Assembly: GCF_003347015.1 (NCBI RefSeq)
Contig: NZ_PNFB01000009.1
Coordinates: forward strand, 1 to 64,000
Direction of reading: 5' to 3'
DNA: 64,000 nt
DNA from: Brachybacterium sp. YJGR34
Lineage (GTDB): Bacteria; Actinomycetota; Actinomycetes; Actinomycetales; Dermabacteraceae
The notes below the pieces were generated by a model, which was given only the letters and a program-made list of their open reading frames with translations, was not told the origin of the DNA and did no database searches. The translations under genes and the position numbers were made by a program. Shown here one piece after another: positions 16,542 through 24,668 of this stretch (its first letter is position 1; the number at the start of each line of letters is the position of its first letter).

Positions 16542-17630
16542 TCAGACCGCCGGGGCGCCGCGCAGCTGGGAGGCCAGCGGGCACTCCATCGGGTCCGCGT
16601 GCCCCAGGCCCACGTCGTTGAGGTAGCGCACGATGATCCGGTAGGAGGCCGGCAGGGAGGTCTCGGTGTAGGTGATGCCGCGCTCGGCGCAGAACTCCTG
16701 CACGAGGGGGCGCACCTTGCGCAGGTGGCCGGAGGGCATCCGCGGGAACAGGTGATGCTCGATCTGGAGGTCGAGCCCGCCCATCGCCCAGTTCATGAGC
16801 CGCCCGCCGGAGATGTTGCGGCTGGTGAGCACCTGGCGGCGGAGGAAGTCGACCTCGTAGTCCTTCGGGATCAGCGCCATGCCCTTGTGGTTGGGGGCGA
16901 AGGAGCCGCCCATGTAGACGCCGAAGACGGCCAGCTGCACGGCGAGGAAGGCGGCGCCGAGGCCCGGGCCGAGCGTCGCGATGACCAGCACGGGGAAGCC
17001 GACGATGCGCACCAGCGCCAGGATCAGCTCGACCCAGCGGTGCTTCATCGTCGGGTTGCGCAGCACCGTGGAGATGGCCTCGTAGTGCAGCACGAAGGCG
17101 AACAGGGTCAGCAGCGGGAAGAAGGCGTAGCCCTGGCGGCGGGCCAGCCATCCCATGAAGCCGGTGCGCTCCTTCTCGTCGCCGGGCACGAACACGAGCA
17201 CGCCGCCGGAGATGTCCCCGTCCTTGCCGATCGTGTTGGGGTGGGCATGGTGCCGGTTGTGCTTGCGGGTCCACCACGCCAGGCTCAGCCCCACCACGAG
17301 GTTGCCCAGGATCCGGGAGTACCACTGGTTGCGGCGCCCGCTGCTGAAGACCTGCTGGTGCGCGCCGTCGTGCGCGAGGAAGGCGGCCTGGGTGAACAGG
17401 ATCCCGAACAGGGCCGCGACGGCGAGCTGCCACCAGGTCTGGCCCAGGGTGAGCAGCAGGACGAAGGCGCCGACGAGCGCGGCGCCCAGCAGGATCGTGC
17501 GCAGCACGTAGGTGGGGACGTCGCGGTCCATCAGCCCGGCGTCCTTCGCGCGCTGGGAGAGCTCGAAGTAGTCCCGGGTGTGGTCCGCGGCCCGGTAGTC
17601 GGCGGGGCGGGCCGGTGCAGTGGTCGTCAT
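16542..17630 (-). CDS. Membrane fatty-acid desaturase
   Basis: Introduces a double bond into membrane or CoA-linked fatty acids using O2 and a di-iron centre. The 362-residue protein has all three histidine boxes: HDGAH at 87-91, HNRHH at 124-128 and QIEHHLFP near 291. The Gln in the third box is typical of front-end (delta-6/linoleoyl-CoA) desaturases and of mycobacterial DesA3-like proteins. Four membrane segments surround the boxes. ATG 17630 has TAGCGT 7 nt upstream, giving it its own leaderless promoter although the histidine kinase gene ends only 63 nt upstream on the same strand. Confidence 0.9.
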   Translation of the reverse strand: MTTTAPARPADYRAADHTRDYFELSQRAKDAGLMDRDVPTYVLRTILLGAALVGAFVLLLTLGQTWWQLAVAALFGILFTQAAFLAHDGAHQQVFSSGRRNQWYSRILGNLVVGLSLAWWTRKHNRHHAHPNTIGKDGDISGGVLVFVPGDEKERTGFMGWLARRQGYAFFPLLTLFAFVLHYEAISTVLRNPTMKHRWVELILALVRIVGFPVLVIATLGPGLGAAFLAVQLAVFGVYMGGSFAPNHKGMALIPKDYEVDFLRRQVLTSRNISGGRLMNWAMGGLDLQIEHHLFPRMPSGHLRKVRPLVQEFCAERGITYTETSLPASYRIIVRYLNDVGLGHADPMECPLASQLRGAPAV

Positions 17631-17637
17631 GCCGTGG

Positions 17638-17643
17638 ACGCTA
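17638..17643 (-). promoter_or_regulatory. -10 box of a leaderless promoter for the desaturase
   Basis: TAGCGT on the minus strand is 7 nt before ATG 17630. It lies in the 63-bp gap behind the kinase gene. Confidence 0.5.
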
Positions 17644-17688
17644 GGGCCGCGACGGCACCGGCCGCGTCACCCGGGGGAGCGAATCCCC

Positions 17689-17710
17689 ACCCCCTACTGC
17701 GGTAGGGGGT
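17689..17710 (-). terminator. Perfect 9-bp hairpin at the end of the kinase gene
   Basis: ACCCCCTAC and GTAGGGGGT pair perfectly around a 4-nt loop, and the stop codon of the histidine kinase gene lies in the stem. No U-tract follows on either strand. A second GC hairpin (GGGGA/TCCCC) lies next to it. It may end transcription or set the 3' end before the desaturase promoter. Confidence 0.45.
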
Positions 17711-19511
17711 CCGTGTGCGGGATCCTCGCGCTGACCAGGAAGCCGCCCTCGGCCGTGGGGCCGCTGTCCACGGTCCCGCCGAGCGCCGCGACCCGCTCCC
17801 GCGTGCCGGCCAGACCCAGCCCCGAGCCGGGGAGCGGCTCCTGGGCGGTCGCCGGCGCGGCGTTGGACACCTCGACCAGCAGCGTCCCGTCCTCGGCGGT
17901 GAGGCGCACGTCGATCGCCGCGCCGCGGGCATGGCGCAGGGCGTTGGCGAGCGCCTCCTGCACCACGCGATAGGCGGTCAGACCCACCGTCGGCGGCACC
18001 TCGACGGGGGCGATCTCGACGGTGATGGCGGCGCCGGAGGCGCGACTGGCCGCGACCAGCTCCTCGATGTCGGCGAGCTCCGGCATCGGCATCTCGTCGA
18101 GGGAGTCGTCGGTGCGCAGGACGGCCAGCAGGGACCGCATCTCGCCGAGGGCCTGCCGGGAGGAGGCGGCGATCTCCTCGAACTCGGCGGCCGCGCGGGC
18201 GTCCAGCCCGGGCAGGCGGAACGTCGCGGTCCCGGCCTGCACCGTGATGACGGACATCGAGTGGGCGACCACGTCGTGCAGCTCGCGGGCGATCCGGCTG
18301 CGCTCCTCGAGCTCGTAGCGGCGGCGGACCTCCTCGGCGCTGACGGTCTGCGCCTGCTCCACCTGGTCGCTCGCGATCAGCCACTGGCGCACCGTGAGCC
18401 CCAGCAGCACCGTCCCGCCGCTGATCGCGACCAGCACCACGCCGTTGGTGGTGACGTCGCGCAGGGTCTCCTCGGACAGCGTGCGCGGCTCGACGACCAG
18501 GAGGGCGATCCCGGTCAGGAGCGCCCCGCCGGACCAGGCGGAGACCGCCCAGTACCAGCGGTGCAGCACCGCCAGCACGGTCAGCGTGAGGCAGTGGGCG
18601 AGCAGCGCGGTCACCGGCCAGGGCCAGGGAGGACCGGCCGCCGCCGGTGAGGTCGCCAGGATCGACCCCGCTGCCGCCAGGACGCTCAGCGCCAGCCCCG
18701 CCCACGGCCAGCGCACCGCGAGCAGCGCCGCGGCCGCGATGGCGATCGAGGTCACCATCGCCACGGCCGGCGGGACGGCGTAGAGGGAGGCGGTGACCGG
18801 CCAGGCGACGACCACCAGCACGAAGGCGAGGAAGGCGACGGTCATCCGCACCCAGGCGTTCTCGGCCAGGCCCATCCCGGCGGCGACCGGGTCACCGCCC
18901 GGGCGCACGCGGTCACGGCGTCCGCCGGGGACCGCACCGCCCAGCAGCGGGGCGCTGACGATCGCGTCGAGCCGGGCCAGTGCATGGACCATCGCCGGCA
19001 GCGACAGGGCCATGACCAGGCCGATCACCAGGACCAGCGCCCACTGCCCGGGCAGGCGCGGGGCGTCCTGCGGTGGGAGGAACCGGCCCCACAGCCAGTA
19101 GGTGAGACCGCCCACGGCCACGGCCGCCCACAGCAGCGTGACAGCCGCGGTGACCAGGCGCACCGGCAGGGCGATGAGCGCCTCGAAGGCGAGGTCGAGC
19201 CAGCGGCGGGCATCGGTGACCAGGCGCAGCATCCCGGTGACGCCGTGGCCGCGGGGACGATAGCGCGGGACGTTCACCTCGAGCCCCCAGCGGCGCAGCC
19301 GGTCGCGGTCCCACCGGGCGAAGCCCGAGGCGAGGGTGAGGGACAGGGGGAGCAGGAGCACCCCGATCCAGAGGACCGCGAGCGCGCTCGAGAGCACGGC
19401 GAGGGGCAGCAGCACGAGCGCGGCGAGCAGCGTCAGAGCCAGACCCGACAGGACCAGGGCCAGGTCGTGGCGCAGCCGGCGCAGGCTGCGGCGGTCAGGC
19501 ACCAGGACCAT
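17694..19511 (-). CDS. Two-component sensor histidine kinase (NarL/DesK type)
   Basis: A 605-residue membrane kinase. The N-terminal half has several membrane segments, including a sensor region (WLDLAFEALIALPVRLVTAAVTLLW) found in actinobacterial kinases of this type, and a second block of helices near residues 230-340. The dimerisation/phospho-acceptor box ELHDVVAHSMSVITVQAG carries the phosphorylated histidine near residue 408, and the HATPase end shows VVQEALANALRHARGA and SGLGLAGTRERVAALGG. It is divergent from its probable partner regulator (38 bp between starts) and lies next to a desaturase. Signal unknown. Confidence 0.9.
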   Translation of the reverse strand: MVLVPDRRSLRRLRHDLALVLSGLALTLLAALVLLPLAVLSSALAVLWIGVLLLPLSLTLASGFARWDRDRLRRWGLEVNVPRYRPRGHGVTGMLRLVTDARRWLDLAFEALIALPVRLVTAAVTLLWAAVAVGGLTYWLWGRFLPPQDAPRLPGQWALVLVIGLVMALSLPAMVHALARLDAIVSAPLLGGAVPGGRRDRVRPGGDPVAAGMGLAENAWVRMTVAFLAFVLVVVAWPVTASLYAVPPAVAMVTSIAIAAAALLAVRWPWAGLALSVLAAAGSILATSPAAAGPPWPWPVTALLAHCLTLTVLAVLHRWYWAVSAWSGGALLTGIALLVVEPRTLSEETLRDVTTNGVVLVAISGGTVLLGLTVRQWLIASDQVEQAQTVSAEEVRRRYELEERSRIARELHDVVAHSMSVITVQAGTATFRLPGLDARAAAEFEEIAASSRQALGEMRSLLAVLRTDDSLDEMPMPELADIEELVAASRASGAAITVEIAPVEVPPTVGLTAYRVVQEALANALRHARGAAIDVRLTAEDGTLLVEVSNAAPATAQEPLPGSGLGLAGTRERVAALGGTVDSGPTAEGGFLVSARIPHTDPLPQ

Positions 19512-19537
19512 GGAGAATCCTCTCCGGCAGGGGCGGA

Positions 19538-19543
19538 TATCGT
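19538..19543 (+). promoter_or_regulatory. -10 box of a leaderless promoter for the response regulator
   Basis: TATCGT lies 6 nt before ATG 19550, in the 38-bp gap shared with the divergent kinase gene. Confidence 0.5.
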
Positions 19544-19549
19544 GGCGCC

Positions 19550-20230
19550 ATGGGTACCCCGCCTCCGTCCAGCATCCGCGTCCTGATCGTCGACGACCAG
19601 TCGATGATCCGCGGCGGCTTCGAGGCGCTACTGGATGCGCAGGACGGCATCGAGGTGGTCGGCACCGCGGCCGACGGCGCCGGGATCACCGGGACCGTCC
19701 GGCACCTGCGGCCGGACGTGGTGCTCATGGACATCCGGATGCCGCACGTCGGCGGGCTCGATGCGACCCGCGAGGTGCTCGCGATGCCCGGGACCCCTCC
19801 GAAGATCATCATGCTGACCACCTTCGATGCCGACGAGTACGTGTTCGCCGCCCTGCGGGCCGGGGCGAGCGGGTTCCTGCTCAAGGATTCCACACCGGAG
19901 GATCTGGTCCACGCGGTGCGCGTGGTGGCCGACGGCGACTCGCTCCTGGCCCCGCGGGTCACCCGGGCGCTGATCGCCGACTTCGTGGCCCGCCCCGAGC
20001 GGTCCGCCCGTCCGGATCCGTCCCTCAGCGCGCTCACCGAGCGGGAGCTGGACGTGCTGCGCCTGGTGGCGCAGGGGCGGTCGAACCGGGAGATCGCCGA
20101 GGAGCTGGTGATGGCCGAGCAGACCGTGAAGTCGCACGTCTCGCGGATGCTCTCGAAGCTGGGCCTGCGCGATCGCACCCAGCTGGTGGTCGCCGCCTAC
20201 GAGTCGGGACTGGTGCGTCCCGGGCAGTGA
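19550..20230 (+). CDS. Response regulator, NarL/LuxR family
   Basis: A 226-residue regulator: receiver domain with the acidic pair VDD at 15-16, phospho-acceptor Asp61 in VVLMDIRMP, Thr in MLTTFDADEY and Lys in FLLKDSTP; then a LuxR-type helix-turn-helix from about residue 160 (LTERELDVLRLVAQGRSNRE...VKSHVSRMLSKLGLRDR). It is the expected partner of the divergent kinase. Phosphorylation should make it bind DNA; the neighbouring desaturase and its own promoter are candidate targets. Confidence 0.92.
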   Translation: MGTPPPSSIRVLIVDDQSMIRGGFEALLDAQDGIEVVGTAADGAGITGTVRHLRPDVVLMDIRMPHVGGLDATREVLAMPGTPPKIIMLTTFDADEYVFAALRAGASGFLLKDSTPEDLVHAVRVVADGDSLLAPRVTRALIADFVARPERSARPDPSLSALTERELDVLRLVAQGRSNREIAEELVMAEQTVKSHVSRMLSKLGLRDRTQLVVAAYESGLVRPGQ

Positions 20231-20249
20231 GCCCGCGGCGCGGCACCGC

Positions 20250-21479
20250 TCAGGACAGCGCGAGCCACAGCAGGGCGCCGGCGCCGAGCAGGCTCAGCAG
20301 CGAGATCACCAGCAGCAGCATCCCGATCCATCGCCCTGTGCGCTGCGAGGGGCTCGTCGGAGCCGGCGTCGGCGCCGGCTCCTGCGGGGCGCGGCGCGTC
20401 TCCTCGGCGACGAGGTGCTCGGTGGGACCCGAGCGCGGGACGGTCGCGTCGTCGCTCGGATCGGGGCTGGTCCCCGGCCCGGGAGAGGCGGCGCTGCCGC
20501 CGCTGCTGAGCGCGGTGAGGCGCTCGTGCAGCCCCGGGGCGAGCCCCGCGAGGGTCGCCGGCCCCTCGAGCGGGACCTCGCTCAGGCCGTCGGGCGAGGG
20601 CACCTGGTCGGGGACCAGGAAGGGGGTGCCGGCGGCGGTGCGCGCCCACTGCGCCGGCGGTCCCTCGGGCCGGGGGATCGCCTCGCGGGCGCCGGCGGCC
20701 GAGGGGCGCCGTGCCGGGTCGAGGTCGAGCAGGGAGCGCAGCAGGTGCTCGAGGCCGGCGGCGGCGGGATCCGCGCTGCCGGCGAGGGTCCGGGACGCCC
20801 GGTCGGGGAGCTCCTCGGGGGCGGGCCGCTCGCGCGGCGGCAGCGGGTCCAGCGCCTCGAGGGCGCAGGCCCCGGCCGCCCACACGTCCTGGGCGAAGGA
20901 GGTCCCGGCCCCCTCGAGCAGCTCGGGGGCCATGAACCCCGGCGTGCCGTGGACGAAGCCGGTCTCGGTCAGGCGCACGTCGGTCTCGTGGAGCGCGATC
21001 CCGAAATCGGCGAGCAGCAGGTGCGGCGGGCCGTCCCCGGTGCTGTCCAGCAGGAGATTGGCGGGCTTCACGTCGCGATGCACCCAGTGCGAGGCGTGCA
21101 TCGCGGACAGCGCGTCGAGCAGCTGCCGCAGCAGCTGCGCGGTCAGCGCAGGGGAGAGCGCGCCGTGCTCCGCGATCGCGCCGGCGAGCGTCCCGCCGTG
21201 CACCAGCGGCATCACCAGCACGATGGTGTCGTCCTCGGCGACCCAGGTGTACGGCGGCAGCAGGTGGGGGTGCCGGCCGAGGCCCTGGGCGGAGCCGACG
21301 GTCTGCTCGCGCACGAAGCGCAGCACGTCGGCCCCGTCGCGCTGGCGCATCACCTTCGCGGCGCAGACGACGCCATAGCGCCGGTCGATCGCGCGCCACA
21401 GGGACCCCGAGGCGCCCCGGGCGAGGGGATCGAGCAGCTCGATGCGGCCGGCGATGACATCGGACATGATGGGGGTCAT
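20250..21479 (-). CDS. Membrane-anchored Ser/Thr protein kinase (PknB type)
   Basis: A 409-residue Hanks-type kinase: glycine loop RGASGSLWRA, ATP-binding lysine in AAKVM near residue 42, catalytic HRDVKPAN at 134-141, metal-binding DFG near 158, then TPGFMAPELLEG. After the kinase domain comes a Pro/Ala/Ser-rich linker and one membrane segment at about 385-407, with almost nothing outside the membrane, so it has no extracellular sensor such as PASTA. GGAGG lies 9 nt before ATG 21479; ATG 21467 is another in-frame option. Its start overlaps the start of the divergent secreted-protein gene (CATG). Confidence 0.9.
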   Translation of the reverse strand: MTPIMSDVIAGRIELLDPLARGASGSLWRAIDRRYGVVCAAKVMRQRDGADVLRFVREQTVGSAQGLGRHPHLLPPYTWVAEDDTIVLVMPLVHGGTLAGAIAEHGALSPALTAQLLRQLLDALSAMHASHWVHRDVKPANLLLDSTGDGPPHLLLADFGIALHETDVRLTETGFVHGTPGFMAPELLEGAGTSFAQDVWAAGACALEALDPLPPRERPAPEELPDRASRTLAGSADPAAAGLEHLLRSLLDLDPARRPSAAGAREAIPRPEGPPAQWARTAAGTPFLVPDQVPSPDGLSEVPLEGPATLAGLAPGLHERLTALSSGGSAASPGPGTSPDPSDDATVPRSGPTEHLVAEETRRAPQEPAPTPAPTSPSQRTGRWIGMLLLVISLLSLLGAGALLWLALS

Positions 21480-22812
21480 GCTAGGGCACCTCCTCGATCC
21501 TCCGCCGCCGCTCGCCGGTCCTGCCGCGCGCCGGCGGCTCGGGCCGGTCCTCGTGCTCGCCCCGCTGCTGGTGCTGGCGCTGCTGCTGGGCGGCGCCGCC
21601 CCGGCGGACGCGGAGCCGACGGAGGAGGCGGTGCCCGAGCACGCCTACACCGCCGAGGGACCCGAGGTCAGCGGCGGGTCCTCCCTGGCCCAGGCACCGC
21701 TCGTCGTCCCCGGGATCCACCGGGACTCCTTCGCCCGCGGCGCACAGGACGAGGCCGACGACAGCGGCACCACGAAGTACTACCGGGTCGCCGCCGCGAG
21801 CGGGCAGCGGGTGCACGCCGCGGCCACCATCTCCGCGCCGCCGTACGCCGACGGCGTGCCGGAGGAGTGGACACCGCTCGGGGTCGACGTCTCGGTCGTC
21901 ACCGCGGCCGGTGACTCCTGCGAGGAGTCCACCACCGACGACGTCGGCGCCGCGATGACCGGGGAGGGGCCGGTCACCTCGGTCGCGGTCTCCGGGACGA
22001 CGGGCTGGGAGGGATGCGCGGGCGAGGAGCTGTTCCTGCGCGTCACCCGCACCGGGACCCGCTCCGCCGACCTCCCGCTGCCGGTCGAGATCCAGGTGGC
22101 GATCGAGCCGGCCGGGATCGGCGGCGGCAGCCCTGCGGTCGACGAGGAGATCGAGGACGAGGGCGCCTCCCCGGTGCCGCCCGCGCAGGAGGAGCCGTTC
22201 GTGGGCGGGCGATCCTTCGCGACGGCCCCCGAGGTCGAGCCCGGCTCCTCCGTCATCGAGCTGGTGCCCGGCGAGGTCTCGACGATGCGGATCGAGGTCC
22301 AGGAGGGGCAGCGCCTGCGGTGGCGCACCGAGGTCACCGAGCAGCCCGAGGACGCCGGCTCGCTCTCGCTGAACGTCGCCGACGCCACCCGCGGCCAGGT
22401 CACCGTGGGCGGCGGCGACTGGACCATGAGCAGCACGAGCCCCGTGAACGGGGGCGGCATGCGGGCGCCGGTGGACCTGGGCAATCGCGGCTCGGACACC
22501 GCGTCGATCGCCTCGGCCTGGCTGCCGGGCGATCAGACCGTGACCCTCCAGCGGCTCCAGCTGCCCGCCGGGGCGGAACCCGCCGCGGCCGAGCCCGTCA
22601 CCGTGGTGCTCACCCTCGAGGTCGAGGGCGAGGTCGCCGAGGACGCCGCCGAGGGCACGGTGCTCGAGCTCGGCGAGACCACCGTGAGCTCCGGCCCGCT
22701 CGACGGCTCCCTGGGCCGGATCGCCCTGGTCGTCGGGGCCGGGATGCTCACCCTCCTGGCACTGGTCACGGGTGTCGCCGGCGTGCTCGTGCTCCGGCTC
22801 CGGCGGGCCTGA
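21478..22812 (+). CDS. Secreted membrane-anchored protein of unknown function
   Basis: I do not recognise the family. The 444-residue protein has a signal peptide (RRR, then a long Leu/Val stretch, likely cleaved near ADA-EP at about residue 45), a beta-rich acidic exterior of two similar halves, an acidic Pro linker (VDEEIEDEGASPVPPAQEEP), and a C-terminal membrane helix ending LRLRRA. Segments such as STTKYYRVAAASGQRVHAAATISAP resemble jelly-roll or pre-peptidase C-terminal domains. CATGAT 7 nt before ATG 21478 is a possible variant -10. It shares a start region with the kinase gene, so the two could be functionally linked; this is inference. Confidence 0.65.
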   Translation: MLGHLLDPPPPLAGPAARRRLGPVLVLAPLLVLALLLGGAAPADAEPTEEAVPEHAYTAEGPEVSGGSSLAQAPLVVPGIHRDSFARGAQDEADDSGTTKYYRVAAASGQRVHAAATISAPPYADGVPEEWTPLGVDVSVVTAAGDSCEESTTDDVGAAMTGEGPVTSVAVSGTTGWEGCAGEELFLRVTRTGTRSADLPLPVEIQVAIEPAGIGGGSPAVDEEIEDEGASPVPPAQEEPFVGGRSFATAPEVEPGSSVIELVPGEVSTMRIEVQEGQRLRWRTEVTEQPEDAGSLSLNVADATRGQVTVGGGDWTMSSTSPVNGGGMRAPVDLGNRGSDTASIASAWLPGDQTVTLQRLQLPAGAEPAAAEPVTVVLTLEVEGEVAEDAAEGTVLELGETTVSSGPLDGSLGRIALVVGAGMLTLLALVTGVAGVLVLRLRRA

Positions 22813-22823
22813 GCCTCAGCGGC

Positions 22824-24668
22824 TCAGCCGCTCCACGCCGACCACAGCCGCGCGTACTCGCCGCCGCGCGCGACGAGCTGCTCGTGCGTGCCCTGCTCGA
22901 CCACCGCGCCGTCGGCCATCATGAGGATCCGATCGGCGACCATCGCCTGGGACAGGCGGTGGGCGACGATCACCGTGGTGCGGCCGCGCGCCACCTCGAG
23001 CGCCGCGTGCTCGAGCACCCGCGCCCCCGAGGAGCCCTCGTCGGCCGTGGCCTCGTCGAGCACCAGCACCGCCGGATCCTGCAGCGCGATGCGCGCCAGG
23101 GCCAGCTGCTGGGACTGCTCGGCGGTGAGCCGCTCGCCCTTCTCCCCGACCTCGGTGTCGAGGCCGCGAGGCAGTCGCCGCGCCCAGACCTCGGCGTCGA
23201 CGCGGCGCAGCGCCGCCCACAGCTCCTCGTCCTCCGCCCCGGGCGCGGCCAGGTGCAGGTCCTCGCGGAGGGTGCCGCGGAAGACGTGCACGTCCTGGCT
23301 GACGATGGAGGAGTGCGCGCGCATCGCCTCGAGGTCCGCCCGGGCGAGGTCCGCCCCGCCGTGGAGCACCCGGCCGTGGCGGGGCTCGAGGGTCCCGGCG
23401 ATGATCGAGGCCAGGGTCGACTTCCCGGCGCCCGAGGCGCCGACCAGGGAGACGGTCTCGCCGGCGGCGATGTCCAGGTCGATCGGGCGCAGCACGATCC
23501 GCTCCTCGCCGCTCTCGTCGGTGCCGTAGGCGTGGGAGACGTTCTCGAGCCGGATCGTGGCGCTCTCCGGGTGCTGCTCCCCGGGGGAGGCGGCGGGGTC
23601 GATCGACTCGATGACCCCGACCATGCGGGTCAGGCTCGCCGCCGCGGACTGCACGTCGTCGAGGGAGAAGATGAGGTTCTGCATCGGCCACAGCAGGCTC
23701 ACCAGGTACAGGGCCGCGGCGGTCACCAGGCCGATCGGCGCCCCGCCCACGTGGACCATCCCGTAGCCGAGCACGAGCACGAGGGCGATCGCGAGGGACT
23801 CGGGCCACATGAGGATCTTCACCAGGCGCGTCACCAACGTCATCACCCGCATGCCCAGCACCGCCGCGGTCTCGGAGAGCACGGCGACGTGCCGGGTCTC
23901 GCGGCGCTCGATGCCGTAGGCGTGGACGGTGGGGATGCCGTGGATGGCCGAGAGCAGGCCCTGGGCGCGGGCGCCCATCGCCACGCGCTCGCGACGGTAG
24001 ATCGGACCCGTCCGGCGGAGGAACCAGAGCGTCGCGGCCACGTACATGGGCAGCACGACCGCCAGCATGATGAGCAGCCAGGGGGAGAGCAGGACGATCC
24101 CGATCAGCGTCATCGTGACGTAGAAGACCATCTGGATGAGGTTGGGCACCACGTTGTTCACGGCGCGCGCGGTGACGTCGACGTCGTCGGCCACCCGGGA
24201 GAGGGCATCGCCGATGCCCGTGACCTCCATGGTCTGGGCCGGGAGGTCCAGGGCGCGGTCGATGACGTCCTCGCGCATCCCCGCCAGCACGCGCTGACCG
24301 AGCCCGCTGACCAGCGCCCAGCCGAGCGCGGCGAGCACGGCCTGGAGCAGGCCGGCGAGCATGATGAGGCCGCCCTGGCGCCAGATCGCCGCGGAGGCGG
24401 CGCCGTCCTGGACCAGGTCCACGGTGCCGCCGATCAGCCGCGGCAGCACCGCCGCGGCGACCGCCCCGCCGGTCACCACCAGCAGGGTCAGCAGCGCCAT
24501 CACCGGGAAGCGGCGGACCCGCCCCCACAGGTGGCGTCCGGCGGCGCCGCCGCTCGCGATGGGGAGGATCTGGGCGTGCTCGTCGAGCTGCCGACGCGCG
24601 GTCGCATCGGCCTCGAGCAGGTCCTCGGTCTCGGCGTCCCAGGTGATGAGTCGCAGGTCGGCGATCAT
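22824..24668 (-). CDS. ABC exporter subunit with intact nucleotide site but degenerate signature
   Basis: A 614-residue fused membrane/ATPase subunit. Six membrane helices occupy about residues 50-330. The ATPase has an intact Walker A GASGAGKST (near 407), Q-loop SIVSQDVHVF, Walker B VLVLDEATAD with the catalytic Glu, and switch His in VIVAHRLSQ. The signature motif is lost: LTAEQSQQLALAR stands where LSGGQ is expected, and the D-loop after the Walker B is also altered (EGSSGA). The upstream gene supplies the complementary motifs, so the pair should be an asymmetric heterodimer. The start overlaps the upstream stop (ATGA). Substrate unknown. Confidence 0.88.
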   Translation of the reverse strand: MIADLRLITWDAETEDLLEADATARRQLDEHAQILPIASGGAAGRHLWGRVRRFPVMALLTLLVVTGGAVAAAVLPRLIGGTVDLVQDGAASAAIWRQGGLIMLAGLLQAVLAALGWALVSGLGQRVLAGMREDVIDRALDLPAQTMEVTGIGDALSRVADDVDVTARAVNNVVPNLIQMVFYVTMTLIGIVLLSPWLLIMLAVVLPMYVAATLWFLRRTGPIYRRERVAMGARAQGLLSAIHGIPTVHAYGIERRETRHVAVLSETAAVLGMRVMTLVTRLVKILMWPESLAIALVLVLGYGMVHVGGAPIGLVTAAALYLVSLLWPMQNLIFSLDDVQSAAASLTRMVGVIESIDPAASPGEQHPESATIRLENVSHAYGTDESGEERIVLRPIDLDIAAGETVSLVGASGAGKSTLASIIAGTLEPRHGRVLHGGADLARADLEAMRAHSSIVSQDVHVFRGTLREDLHLAAPGAEDEELWAALRRVDAEVWARRLPRGLDTEVGEKGERLTAEQSQQLALARIALQDPAVLVLDEATADEGSSGARVLEHAALEVARGRTTVIVAHRLSQAMVADRILMMADGAVVEQGTHEQLVARGGEYARLWSAWSG

